Shown here: piece after piece, positions 44,106 through 55,141 of the stretch
How the letters are laid out: each line of letters opens with the position of its first letter
How positions within the stretch are numbered: the first letter of the stretch is position 1
DNA from: Turnera subulata
Lineage: Eukaryota; Streptophyta; Magnoliopsida; Malpighiales; Passifloraceae
Length of the DNA: 64,000 bases
Assembly: GCA_028386065.3 (NCBI GenBank)
Contig: JAKUCV010004362.1
Coordinates: 41,575 to 105,574 of the forward strand
Reading direction: 5' to 3'
The notes under the pieces: model-generated
The model's input: only the letters and a program-made list of their open reading frames with translations
Told to the model about the DNA's origin: nothing
Database searches by the model: none
Made by a program: the position numbers and the translations under genes

Positions 44106-45634
44106 TGTTAGTGTAATATGCCCAAAAGCCAATCAATGGATGATTGTACATAGTCATGTAAATACAATAAGATTATTCCAATAAATATGTTTATGAGATA
44201 AACGCTTGCACCTATTTATAACCTTAGAATATTTTATATTCTTAAATGTCCCTAGTCGATTATTATTATGGATGGGTTGTAATAATAAATTAAGACTAGC
44301 GTATGTTGAGAATTTTATGAGATATGAATTCTACATACGGGTACAAGTTAGAGAACTTGTGGACTGGACCGACCCAACATAAGAACACTATATGGAACGT
44401 TATATGATTGTCATTAGTGGTTCTTATATGTATTGTCCTTAGACCTGAGATCATCAAGGTTCCCAACATGTGAGTCATATACTTTGATATTACTCTTGGC
44501 TATTCGTAACTGAGTAGACCTAAGTGTAGTCATTGGGTATATGATATAATGTGTAGTGGGTTTTGTATGATCCAGATGGGATTTGTCCAACCTTTATAAA
44601 TGTTACATATTATCAGATGGGCCTCTTGATAGAGTGGAACTGTAAATGCATGGCCATGCTCGGATTATGTGATATGGTGATATCATTAGTATCCGTTTTA
44701 CACAGTTAACTCGGGGATCAAGAAACTTAGATTAAACTTATACGAGATTGATGCATTCCATGTCTCATGTTTGATCTTGATAACGGGACGAAAGGACGAT
44801 CACATATTTCCGAGGCATAATGAATCAGTACTGATCTTGTCGTTTGGGTAGCAATGATGTGTTGCTAGACGTCGCTCATTGTTTATAATTGTAAAATGAG
44901 ATTTTATGATTATTGCCAAACGTTACAAGTGCCTACAGGGTCACACACTTAGAACTGTTGATTCGAGCTGGTGGTTGGACCATGGTTCGCCCAAGTGGTT
45001 GGACCATGGTTGGACCGTGGTTGGACCAGGGTCGGTTTGGGTTGATTTGGTTCACTAATTGTCTGAATTATTGAACCAAAATAGATGCCTTATGATGTGT
45101 AATTCCATTAATGCAAAGTGGAGACATGATTAGACTTGATAATGGTGGAATCTTAATCATGATGGATGATGGACCATTATGTTGGCCATTGTCTCTATTA
45201 CTTTATGCAATAGTGGAGGTGAAGAATCAGATGATCTTGCTCTTGTAATTCTGAGCTCTAGAGACTTGAGAGAGTTCTTCAGATTTTGCAAGAACACACA
45301 CACACACTCCTTTCTTTGAGAAAGAAAGAAAACACCACAAACACAAGTTCTAACTCCCGGAATTCTGCAGCTAGCACTGTTGTTCGGAAGTGCTCGTGTT
45401 AGTAATCGTGAGACGATTTCCGGCTAGTTATCGAAAGTTCGTGTGGATACCGTAGAGGAATCGGATTTCTTATCTGGTTCTTGCTGATTCGTCACTACAG
45501 TTGAGTGAAAGATCTCAACCAAACCAGGTACGAATTTGTTTATTCGATTTACTCTATTTCACATGGATCCTCCATGAGTACCGGGTCTTTTCGCTGCATT
45601 TTGGTTGTCAAGTTTGCATGCCTAGTTACTTACA
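44106..45634 (+). repeat. 5' LTR of copia element 2 (1,529 bp)
   Basis: Starts TGTTAGTGTAATATGCCC, ends CTAGTTACTTACA. Contains a short tandem GTGGTTGGACCATG repeat at about 44967-45032. Ends directly before the PBS. Confidence 0.95.
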
Positions 45635-45635
45635 G

Positions 45636-45647
45636 TGGTAGCGGAGC
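45636..45647 (+). other. Primer binding site of copia element 2
   Basis: TGGTAGCGGAGC, one base after the LTR; identical to the PBS of copia element 1 and the LARD-like array. Confidence 0.85.
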
Positions 45648-45946
45648 CTCTTATGAAACGCTAAACCGAATTAGATGTTCATCTTGTTATATGTGATGTA
45701 GCATAAACATGATAGTATATGTGATATGCTGAATTCATTTGCATATGTGATATGTTGAATTTCAATTTTGTATACATGATACATGTTGAGGTTGTGTTTG
45801 TCAAAAATGTTTTGACAATGAACGCTTGATTGGTATGTGATATCAATCAAGGCGTTCTTGGCAGTATGTCAAATGAGTTCGACAAGGAAAAATCGATTGT
45901 CAGTTTTTGTGTGGAACGATTGTCGTTCTAGTACAGCAAGGCCAAA

Positions 45947-46616
45947 ACATCGATGTTTGTCACTTTCACATGAGTTTTGCCTTGGCCGGATCTTCCAAAC
46001 ATCGATGTTGTGTGACAAACATCGATGTTCTAATAAAGATTGGCTTTGGTAGAATCTTGAAACATCGATGTTCAAGAGTTAATCATCGATGTTCTCATGA
46101 CGAGTGGCCTTGGTAGAACTCTCCAACATCGATGTTCAAGAGTTAAACATCGATGTTCTAGAGCACTGCCAAATTAGTTTGAGATTCTAGAATTCTCAAA
46201 CATCAATGTTTACATTCAAACATAGATGTTCTTGAGTTCCAGAAGTCTCAAACATCGATGTTTAAAAGTTAGACATCGATGTTTAAAACTACTTCCAGAA
46301 ATTTTAAACTTTCAGAACTTCAAGACATCAATGTCTACAAGTTAAACATCGATGTTCTTGAGCTCTGCCAAATAGTTTGGAGTTCCAGATTCTCAAAACA
46401 TCGATGTTCAAGTTTTAAACATCGATGTTCATGCGCTCTGCCAAAAGGTTTCGAGTTCCAGAATTCTCAAACATCGATGTTTAAGAGTTAAACATCGATG
46501 TTCTTGAATACTCCCAAGAAGTTGCGAGAATCAGATTTTCAAAACATCGATGTTTACAAGTTAAACATCGATGTTCTCATGTATTTTTGGCTTCCAAATT
46601 TACAAAACATCAATAT
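45947..46616 (+). repeat. Paired AACATCGATGTT palindrome array in the copia leader (9 pairs plus 2 single copies)
   Basis: Core starts: single 45947; pairs 45999/46019, 46062/46083, 46126/46147, 46200/46220, 46252/46273, 46325/46346, 46398/46419, 46471/46492, 46544/46565; a decayed single at 46607. Inside pairs 20-21 bp; between pairs 63, 64, 74, 52, 73, 73, 73 and 73 bp. Four cores have one changed base. Inter-pair spacers repeat GAGCTCTGCCAAA and GAGTTCCAGA; intra-pair spacers are like CAAGAGTTA. It lies about 300 bp after the PBS and 530 bp before gag. Short ORFs through it (KHRC, NIDV repeats) are translations of the repeat. Confidence 0.95.
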
Positions 46617-47141
46617 AAGATTTGTTGATTATATGCATGTGATGTATAAACATAATATGTTGATATAAATATTAAGTTCCTCTTGTGTTGCCTTCCATGA
46701 TAAGCACTCATCATTGCTTAGATCAACACTTGGTAGGTTTTGCCAAAGCAAGGTGCTAATGTTTATCCTAGCAAGGTGCGATGGGATAATTGTAATATCC
46801 AAACTGCTTATTGTGGGTTGAACTTAACTAGGTTATCTTAATAGGATTGAGGACTAAGAGGCAAAGAGTTGAGCTATGCCTATGAGATAGACAAGAACAA
46901 GTGTTGTTCACTCAACTATCCAAGAGTTACATGAGATGTAATTGACAAGAGTTGTCTACCTAAATAACTATGATGTAAGCGATCAGCCAAAGCTGACTTA
47001 TCTTATAGTGAAATATGGACTTGGCCTACTTATCATTATCTTGATTCATAGTAGGAGCATCATTTAATAAAATTCCTTATTAAGTGATTTTATGTATACA
47101 AGACTCTTATTTGTGTGAGTTGATCGTTGTTGTAGAGCTAC
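46617..47141 (+). other. Rest of the copia element 2 leader
   Basis: About 520 bp between the array and gag with no ORF or repeat recognised. Confidence 0.5.
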
Positions 47142-48045
47142 CATGGCACAAAACACTAGCACACAATCACTGCGTTCTGTCCTTGAGAAGGAAAAGCTGA
47201 ATGGGAATAACTTCCTAAAGTAGCATCGCAATTTGAGGATAGTCCTCAAGCAAGAAAAGAAGTTGTATGTCCTTGAAGGGCCTGTTCCTAATGAACCGGC
47301 GCCTAATGCTCCTAGGGTGGAAAGAGATGCTTACAAGAAGCATGTTGATGATGTATTGGATGTTGCATGCCTTATGCTTGTTAACATGGACTCTGAGCTT
47401 CAGAAGCAACATGAGAACTTGGGTGCGTTCGATATGATCGAACATCTGAAAATGCTTTTTGAAGAGCAAGCAAGGCATGAGAGGTATGAGACCTCTAAGG
47501 CATTGTTCCAATGCAAGATGGCTGAGTCATCTCCGGTGAGACCTCATGTGCTCATAATGATTGGATACATTGAGAGCCTTGAGGGTCTAGGTTTTCCTTT
47601 GCAAAAGGAGTTGGCTGTTGATCTAGTCCTGCAATCGTTGCCGGATAGTTACAACCAATTTGTCATGAATTTCAATATGAATCATCTTGACAAATCTTTG
47701 ACTAAGTTGCTTAACATGTTGGGAACCGTTGAGCAACAAATGAAGGCAAATAAATCCAACAACGTTTTGATGGTTGGAAAAGGCAAAGGAAAGGGTAAAG
47801 CCAAGTTTTACAAGAAGAAGAAATGTGCCAAAAAATTTGGTTCATGAGCATCTTCTTGTTCCCATGTGCTGAAACCCAAAGGTGGTATTGCAAAGGAAGG
47901 ACAATGTTTCCATTGCAACAAACCTGGCCATTGGAAACGTAACTGCCTTGTTTACCTTGAAAAGATGAAGAAACAAAAGGGAAGTAAGACTTCCACTTCA
48001 GGTATTTTTGTTATAGAAGCTAATATCTCTATCTCTACATCATAG
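47142..48045 (+). pseudogene. Copia element 2: Gag
   Basis: ATG 47142 (MAQNTSTQSLRSVLEKEKL). A TAG at 47221-47223 replaces the Trp expected in NNFLKWHRNLR. Then the UBN2-type Gag with FDMIEHLKMLFEEQARHERY and LPDSYNQFVMNF, a lysine-rich stretch, TGA at 47845-47847, and a CCHC knuckle CFHCNKPGHWKRNC (about 47905-47946). Another TAG at 48043-48045 replaces the Trp before VLDTG. The encoded protein would form the particle shell. Confidence 0.88.
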
Positions 48046-48362
48046 GTACTAGATACCGATGTGGTTCTCACATTTGTGTAAATGTGCAGGAACTGAGAAA
48101 GAGTAGAAGATTAGCAAAGGGAGAGATAGACCTGCGTGTTGGAAATGGAGCAAGAGTTGCTGCATTAGCCGTAGGGACTTACCATCTACCCTTACCAAGT
48201 GGTTTCGTTTTAGAACTTGACGATTGTTATTATGTTCCTACCATAAGCAGGAATTTGATTTCTATTTCTTGTCTGGACAAGAAAGGTTTTTTATTTGTAA
48301 TAAAGAACAATTGTTGTTCTATTTATTTCAATGATATTTATTATGGTGGTGCATATTTAAGC
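48046..48362 (+). pseudogene. Copia element 2: protease and start of the pre-integrase region
   Basis: VLDT, then a one-base loss at about 48057 that breaks the DTGCGSH active site; the rest reads in the next frame with ELRKSRRLAKGEIDLRVGNG and LELDDCYYVPTISRNLIS, the usual domain end. It stops at AYLS where the LTR-like insert begins. Confidence 0.88.
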
Positions 48363-49748
48363 TGAAATGCCTGAGTCCCAATTTATTAATATGAGCTATA
48401 AATTAATTATAGATTGACCAAATTGCCCTTATCATTCCCGGGACACCCGTATCCCAAATTATTCAATAAAGAATATACATCCTGTGAAGTGACCAAAATG
48501 CCCTTCTACCCGGGATACAATATAAACAACATAACCAATGAACAAGTGTACAACAAATTACACAACAACGAGTATGCAGCGGAAGACTATACATATGATG
48601 CAATGAACCCTATGGATCCGACCCGAGGAGGAAAGCACCGCCACCTGCTGACATGCATCACTGCTCAACAAGCAGTTAACCTGAAAAGACTGTGAGGGGG
48701 TGAGACCAACCACTGTCTCACCTCAAACAAATAAACCAATAATATACAATTACAAGTCAACTACAAGTACACCGGTATCAATCAACAACAACCACAATAC
48801 ACAGAGCAGAACATCATCAGACTTCAACCATCACTTATCAATACTTATCTTAATATCTTTGTTATTAGGTTTAAGTATTTTATTAGGGCCCTCTATTGTG
48901 TGCGTCGAGCTCGGTCTCGTCTCATGAGACAACCAGGCATAAGCCCAAATAAACCAGGCACGAAGCCCAAACATATCCAGAGAGAGAGAGAGAGACAGAG
49001 AGAAAGAGGGAGGTAGAAAGGGGGAGATAGAAAGAGGGAGGTAGAATCGGCCATCACAGGCCCACATGCAAACCCGCATGCCATCCCGAGGGGTATTACT
49101 TCCCGCTCGAACCAACCGGTCAACAGCCCCACAGTAGACTTTATTACAATTCGTTATTCTCATTTATTCATTAAGAGTTGTACCATACGTTATGACTCAA
49201 CAGTGTTGTGTGGAATTTAATATCTTTTTTTCAAGTCTGGGCCTCCAGCCCACAGTCCACCACACAAACACAAATCCATAAATCATGTTATTTAGCTTAA
49301 CAAACAAACATGCTCAACTCGCATATCATATTACACCGGCACACAATTCACTTAATCAGGCATACCGCATCAAAGATATCATCAATATATACACTTTGCA
49401 TTTAACAACATCAGCACCTCAAGCAAGCATGCATACAGCATTCAAGACCAACAATTAATACCACTTTATATACCAAACAATTAACCGAGCATTATAGGCA
49501 GTAATGCATATAAAGGTTTATAAGTCCTCACCTTGGCCATAATAATTGTCTCGAAAGCCGAACCCTCGTTTCGCCTCAACAACCTCATGTCCATAACCTC
49601 CTATGAACATATATACCATATAAGATATTTATTCACGGAAATCAAATCAAATACATGCCAATGACATCGTCTTTAGCTTAAATCGTACACTAGACCCGTT
49701 ACCAAGAAACCCAGGTCTAAACCCAAAATTCAAATCCAATTTATACCT

Positions 49749-49975
49749 GGGCATAAGGCCCACATCATAAGAACCTTTGGGCCTAAAGCCCATCCCAAAA
49801 TAATATCCATTTATTTGGCCTAAAGCACATTCCCCAAAACCATTGGGCCTAAAGCCCATTTAAATTAGTTACATTTTATTGGGCCTAAAGCCCATCTCAA
49901 TTACAAGCCATTGGGCCTAAAGCCCACTTCATTAGACATTGATTAACCAATTAAAGAATTGGGCTCAAAGCCCGT
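49749..49975. repeat. Repeated GGGCCTAAAGCCC motifs
   Basis: Seven copies or near copies between 49749 and 49975 (for example at 49779, 49845, 49881, 49913), spaced 29-48 bp. Each is a short palindrome-like motif containing GGCCC. The same repeats occur in the related solo LTR at about 61530-61640. Confidence 0.75.
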
Positions 49976-50889
49976 TACTTAAGGTTCAAGGTCAATCCGA
50001 GTCCAAGTCCATCCCGGCCTAAGGTTCTACCCGTGTCGGTATTTACCGGCCATTCATACACTCACAACCCCGCACCCGGTATTCCACTAAATAACTTCAA
50101 TTCCCGATACACGATTATATTTACATTAATTATTACATGCCATGAATGAGATTAAAAACATCAAAATTACACTTCGAGGTAATACCGTAAATGTCGAAGT
50201 AAACCCGAGCCTTCGCCGGATTCCGGTGAACCTCACCGGAACAGTGACCCGACTACCGAATTCCGACCCCAACCTCACCGAAATTCTGCAACTAGCCCGG
50301 AACGGCACCAGAACATGTAACCAACTTGAAAACCCACGGATCCATACCCAATTCATCAATACAACATCCAAAGACAACAAAATCCAAAAACACGTTATTG
50401 GGGTCGAATCACTTAGCGAAAAAGAACTCCCCAGCACCGGTAAGAACCCCGGCTGAACACCACCATCATACCGTCGTTATCGAACCCCAGCACACCTCGC
50501 ACGCAGCCAACATCGACAACCTCCCGATCCGGCCACCGACACGCACAAATCCCGCTCACCACTGTCGTCCAATCCCGACCACTGAGCCGCAGCCGACACA
50601 ACAACCACAAATACAACCCCACTCCCCCATCAATATCAAACCAAAATCAATTAATTCCATGCACAACTGAAACAAGGAAGAAGAAGAGAGTGTAAAGGAG
50701 GAAGGGAGGAGCGGCGCTTACCAGACGGTGCAAGAGGAGGCGGCAGCACGAAACACAGCCTGCCTCTCCGACCCGAGCATAGCCACGACCAAGGCGGCCC
50801 AGCTCCAATCTTCCTTTGCCCTTCCTTCTCTGGCGAGTGCCGGCAGTTGTAAGGGGGAAGAGATGTTGATGGCGACGAGAGCAAGGCTG

Positions 50890-51138
50890 GGTGAATCGGG
50901 AAGAGAGTGAGAGAAAACACGGGAGAGGAAGAGAAAATGAGGGGAAGAATGCGAGTGAGAAAGAAGAGAGGGAGAAGGGAGATTTCGAGGGGAAAGGTTG
51001 CAGGAGAGGGGAAAGAGAAGAGGGAGAGAAAGAAAATAGAAGAGAAAAGAGACGAAGAACAGGGGAGGGCGGCCGAAGTCGGGGAAGGAAGGGAGAAAGG
51101 AAAAGAGAGGAGAGAGGGAGGAAGTGATGGGTTTTATA
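50890..51138 (-). promoter_or_regulatory. LTR core promoter: TATA box and pyrimidine-rich leader
   Basis: On the minus strand: AGTATAAAAC (TATA at 51132-51138) followed by about 230 bp of C/T-rich sequence. The copy at 60142-60148 is followed by the same kind of leader. Long apparent ORFs here are low-complexity readings. Confidence 0.6.
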
Positions 51139-51220
51139 CTCAAGCCCTAGGGTTAGGGCTTCCACCAGTAACCAAAACGGCGTCGTTTTGCTCCAAAACG
51201 ACGTCACTTCACTGACAGCC

Positions 51221-51298
51221 CTCCTCTAGTCTACCCTAACAGTCAAAACACATCCCTTTGTGTGTTTTAAGTTTTGGCTCTACCTCCTCTAGTCTACT
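51221..51298. repeat. 14-bp direct repeats around a 50-bp hairpin sequence
   Basis: CTCCTCTAGTCTAC occurs at 51221-51234 and again at about 51284-51297. Between them is AAAACACA-TCCCTT-TGTGTGTTTT, an inverted repeat. This lies at the junction of the truncated LTR and the copia integrase and may be a repair or small fold-back insertion product. Confidence 0.6.
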
Positions 51299-51302
51299 CG
51301 GC

Positions 51303-52190
51303 AAGAGTATTAAAATGCTTCGATTTGATCGAGGAGGTGAATACTTAGACTGAGATTTTCTTGATCATCTAAAGCAATGTGGTATTGTATCACAACTTAC
51401 TCCATCAGGTACGCCTCAATGGAATGGTGTATCTGAAAGGAGGAATAGAACTTTGTTAGACATGGTTCGTTCTATGATGAGTCAAGCTGACCTTCCTTCT
51501 TCATTTTGGGGACATGCATTATTAAGTGCTGCCTTTACACTTAACCGTGTTCCATCTAAATCAGTTGAAAAGACACCATATGAGATATGGACAGGGAAGC
51601 ATCCCAATTTGTCTTTTATGAGGATCTGGGGTTGTGAGGCTTTTGTGAGACGAGAAGCATCAGATAAACTCGGCCCTAAATCCGTCAAGTGCCTCTTTGT
51701 TGGATATCTTAAGGAAACTAAAGGTTATTATCTCTATAATCCCACAGAGCACAAAGTGTTTGTTGCTCGTACTGCTATTTTTCTAGAAAGAGAATTTATT
51801 TCTAGAAAGATCAGTGGGAGAAAGAGAGAACTCAAAGAAGTTCGAGGTATAGAGGTTGAGATGGAACAAAGACAGGAACCACAAGATGTTGTGGGTGAAA
51901 ATCCTGTGCCTGTAACACATGGACTACGTAGGTCTGATAGGACTCGGCATGAGCCTGAGAGATATGGATTTCTTATGACTCATACTACAGACGTGATGCT
52001 CATAGAAGAGGATGAGCCCACTTCCAATCAGCAGGCTATTACGAGTCCAAACTCTAAAAAGTGGCTAGAAGCCATGAATTCGGAGATGGAATCCATGTAT
52101 GAAAACAAGGTATGGACCTTGGTTGATCCACCTGAATGGGTAAAACCTATTGGGTGCAAGTGGGTCTTTAGAAAAAGATCGACATGGATG
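51303..52190 (+). pseudogene. Copia element 2: integrase, 3' half, and linker
   Basis: Starts inside the integrase core: LRFDRGGEYLD (second catalytic D), TGA at 51351-51353, then TPQWNGVSERRNRTLLDM (catalytic E), LNRVPSKSVEKTPYEIWTGK and WGCEAFVRRE, the typical C-terminal part. Then a charged linker and the start of RT (WLEAMNSEMESMYENKVWTL, then GCKWVF). A one-base insertion near 52175 breaks the frame. The N-terminal finger and first catalytic D are absent. Confidence 0.9.
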
Positions 52191-53593
52191 GTAATGTGAT
52201 TACCTTTAAAGGGCGATTGGTTGCGAAAGGTTTCAAACAAGTTCATAGTATTGACTATGATGAAACTTTCTCACCAGTTGCCATGGTTAAATCCATCCGG
52301 ATTATATTGGCTATAGCAACATACCATGATTATGAGATATGGCAAATAGATGTCAAAACCGCTTTCCTTAATGGAAATCTTTTAGAGGATGTGTACATGA
52401 CACAACCTGAAGGTTTTGTCACTCTAGAAAATGCTAACAAGGTATGCAAGTTGCAAAGATCCATTTATGGATTAAAGCAAGCTTCTAGGAGTTGGAATCT
52501 TTGTTTTGATGAAGTAATCAAACAGTTTGGTTTCATTAAAAATTAAGATGAGCCATGTGTTTACAAGAAGGTTAGTGGGAGCACAATCGTTTTCTTGTTA
52601 TTGTATGTTGACGACATTCTTCTCATTGGGAATGATATTCCAACACTACAGTCTGTAAAGACGTGGTTAGGAAAGAATTTCTCAATGAAGGACTTAGGAG
52701 AAGCTGCCTACGTGCTAGGTATAAAGATCTATAGAGATAGATCCAAAAGGCTTCTTGGGCTAAGTCAAAGTACATATATTGACAAGGTGCTAAAGAGGTT
52801 TAGCATGCAAGATTCCAAGAAAGGTTTCTTGCCCATGTCACATGGCGTATCTCTCTCAAAGAATCAATGTCCTAGTACATCTAAGGAGAGAGAGTGGATG
52901 AGTAAGATTCCTTATGCATCAGCAATAGGATCAATCATGTATGCCATGCTATGTACTCGACCGGATGTCGCATATGCTTTAAGTGTCACAAGCAGATATC
53001 AATCTGATCCCGGTAGAAGTCACTGGACAGCAGTTAAGAACATCCTTAAGTACTTGAGAAGGACTAAGGATGCATTCCTTGTATATGGAAGCGTTGATGA
53101 GCTGGTTGTAAAGGGTTATACAGATGCTAGCTTCCAAACTGACAGGGATGATTTTAAATCATAGTCAGGTTATGTGTTTTGTCTTGGAGGTGGTGTTGTA
53201 TGCTGGAAGAGTTCAAAGCAAGAGACAGTTGCCGACTCTACAACTGAGGCTGAGTACATAGCTGCCTCAGATGCAGCGAAAGAGGCTGTTTGGATTAAGA
53301 AGTTCGTAACTGAACTTGGGGTGGTTCCTAGTATTGACAGTCCGATTGAGCTCTATTGTGACAACAATGGGACAATCGCACAGGCTCAAGAACCTAGATA
53401 CTACTAGAGATCCAAACATATACTCCGACGTGATCATCTTATTAGAGAGATCATTGATAGAGGCGATGTTAGACTGTGCAAAGTTCCTTCTGAGAACAAT
53501 GTAGCAGATCCATTGACTAAGCCGCTCACACAGCAGAAGCATGATGGTCATACTGCATCCATTAGTATTAGAAATATGGATGATTGGCTTTAA
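52184..53593 (+). pseudogene. Copia element 2: reverse transcriptase and RNase H
   Basis: RT: FKGRLVAKGFKQVHSIDYDE, IDVKTAFLNGNL, LQRSIYGLKQASRSWN, TAA at 52544-52546, then LLLYVDDILLIGND (YVDD). Tail: YASAIGSIMYAMLCTRPDVA and RSHWTAVKNILKYLRRTKD. TAG at 53162-53164 (in SDFKSQSGY-type motif), then RNase H with [21 protein letters not shown] and [16 protein letters not shown] at 53405-53407; the tail continues to VADPLTKPL and ends about 53593. Confidence 0.92.
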
Positions 53594-53606
53594 TGCAAGT
53601 GGGAGA
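53594..53606 (+). other. Polypurine tract of copia element 2
   Basis: Contains AAGTGGGAGAT immediately before the 3' LTR, the common copia PPT form. Confidence 0.85.
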
Positions 53607-55141
53607 TTGTTAGTGTAATATGCCCAAATGCCAATCAATGGATGATTGTACATACTTATGTAAATACAATAAGGTTATTCCAATAAATATGTTTATGAGA
53701 TAAACGCTTGCACATATTTATAACCTTAGAATATTTTATATTCTTAAATGTCCCTAGTCGATTATTATTATGGATGGGTTGTAATAATAAATTAAGACTA
53801 GCGTAAGTTGAGAATTTTATGAGATATGAATTCTACATACGTGTACAAGTTAGAGAACTTGTGGACTGGACCGACCCAACATAAGAACACTACATGGAAC
53901 GTTATATGATTTTCATTAGTGGTTCTTATATGTATTGTCCTTTCCTTAGACCTAAGGTCATCAAGGTTCCCAACATGTGAGTCATATACTTTGATATTAC
54001 TCTTGGCTATTCGTAACTGAGTAGACCTAAGTGTAGTCATTGGGTATATGATATAATGTGTAGTGGGTTTTGTATGATCGAGATGGGATTCATCCAACCC
54101 TTATAACGGGTACATATTATCAGATGGGCCTCTTGATAGAGTTGAACTGTAAATGCATGGCCATGCTCGGATTATGTGATATGGTGATATCATTAGTATC
54201 CGTTTTACACAGTTAACTCGGGGATCAAGAAACTTAGATTAAACTTATACGAGATTGACGTATTCCATGTCTCGTGTTTGATCTTGATAACGGGACGAAA
54301 GGACGATCACATATTTCCGAGGCATAATGAATCAGTATTGATCTTGTCGTTTGGGTAGCAATGATGTGTTGTTAGACGCTGCTAATTGTTTATAATTGTA
54401 AAATGAGATTTTACGGTTATTTCTAAACGTTACAAGTGCCTACAGGGTCACACACTTAGAACTGTTGATTCGAGCTGGTGGTTGGACCATGGTTCGCCCA
54501 AGTGGTTGGACCATGGTTGGACCGTGGTTGGACCAGGGTCGGTTTGGGTTGATTTGGTTCACTAATTGTCTGAATTATTGAACCAAAATAGATGCCTTAT
54601 GATGTGTAATTCCATTAATGCAAAGTGGAGACATGATTAGACTTGATAATGGTGGAATCTTAATCATGATGGATGATGGACCATTATGTTGGCCATTGTC
54701 TCTATTACTTTATGCAATAGTGGAGGTGAAGAATCAGATGATCTTGCTCTTGTAATTCTGAGCTCTAGAGACTTGAGAGAGTTCTTCAGATTTTGCAAGA
54801 ACACACACACACACTCCTTTCTTTGAGAAAGAAAGAAAACACCACAAACACAAGTTCTAGCTCCCGGAATTCTGCAGCTAGCACTGTTGTTCGGAAGTGC
54901 TCGTCTTAGTAATCGTGAGACGATTTCCGGCTAGTTATCGAAAGTTCGTGTGGATACCGTAGAGGAATCGGATTTCTTATCTGGTTCTTGCTGATTCGTC
55001 ACTACAGTTGAGTGAAAGATCTCAACCAAACCAGGTACGAATTTGTTTATTCGATTTACTCTATTTCACATGGATCCTCCATGAGTACCGGGTCTTTTCG
55101 CTGCATTTTGGTTGTCAAGTTTGCATGCCTAGTTACTTAAA
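53607..55141 (+). repeat. 3' LTR of copia element 2 (1,535 bp)
   Basis: Same start as the 5' LTR; the terminal CA has mutated to AA. A five-base insertion relative to the 5' LTR lies near 53941. Confidence 0.95.

Larger units (their letters stand above)
48363..51234 (-). mobile_element. Long LTR-like insert in copia element 2 (same family as 59749-63160), truncated
   Basis: Left edge TGAAATGCCTGAGTCCC corresponds to the complement of the right edge at 63160; sequence then follows the solo LTR 59749-63160 in inverted order, including the GGGCCTAAAGCCC repeats, the pyrimidine-rich stretch and the ACGACGTCGTTTT-type motif. On its sense (minus) strand a TATA box lies at 51132-51138. The first 300 bp or so of the family (from TGTAACGCC) are missing at about 51220. 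No TSD found, and the pre-integrase and integrase N-terminal region of the copia element is also gone, so insertion was accompanied or followed by deletion. Confidence 0.75.
44106..55141 (+). mobile_element. Copia element 2 with long LTRs and a leader palindrome array; defective
   Basis: Flanked by ATTAC (44101-44105, 55142-55146). LTRs 44106-45634 and 53607-55141, PBS 45636-45647, leader array 45947-46616, gag 47142-47950, protease 48046-48362, inserted LTR-like sequence 48363-51234, integrase 3' half, RT and RNase H 51303-53593, PPT before 53607. Gene order with integrase before RT is Ty1/copia. The LTRs differ at roughly 30 positions in 1.53 kb (about 98% identical). At least eight stops or frameshifts are present, and the first half of integrase is missing. 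Confidence 0.95.

Noticed and set aside
45837..46491. ORFs rich in KHRC/NIDV motifs through the palindrome array, on both strands
   Set aside because: They are translations of the repeated palindrome; no start context, no domain, and they overlap in several frames.
45947..46616. CRISPR-like array (short repeats at regular spacing)
   Set aside because: The repeat is only 12 bp and palindromic, spacers are related to each other, there are no cas genes, and the sequence is in a plant retrotransposon leader.
50647..51207. Ser/Leu/Pro-rich ORFs on the minus strand and Arg/Glu-rich ORFs on the plus strand
   Set aside because: Low-complexity readings of the C/T-rich leader of an LTR; no domain.
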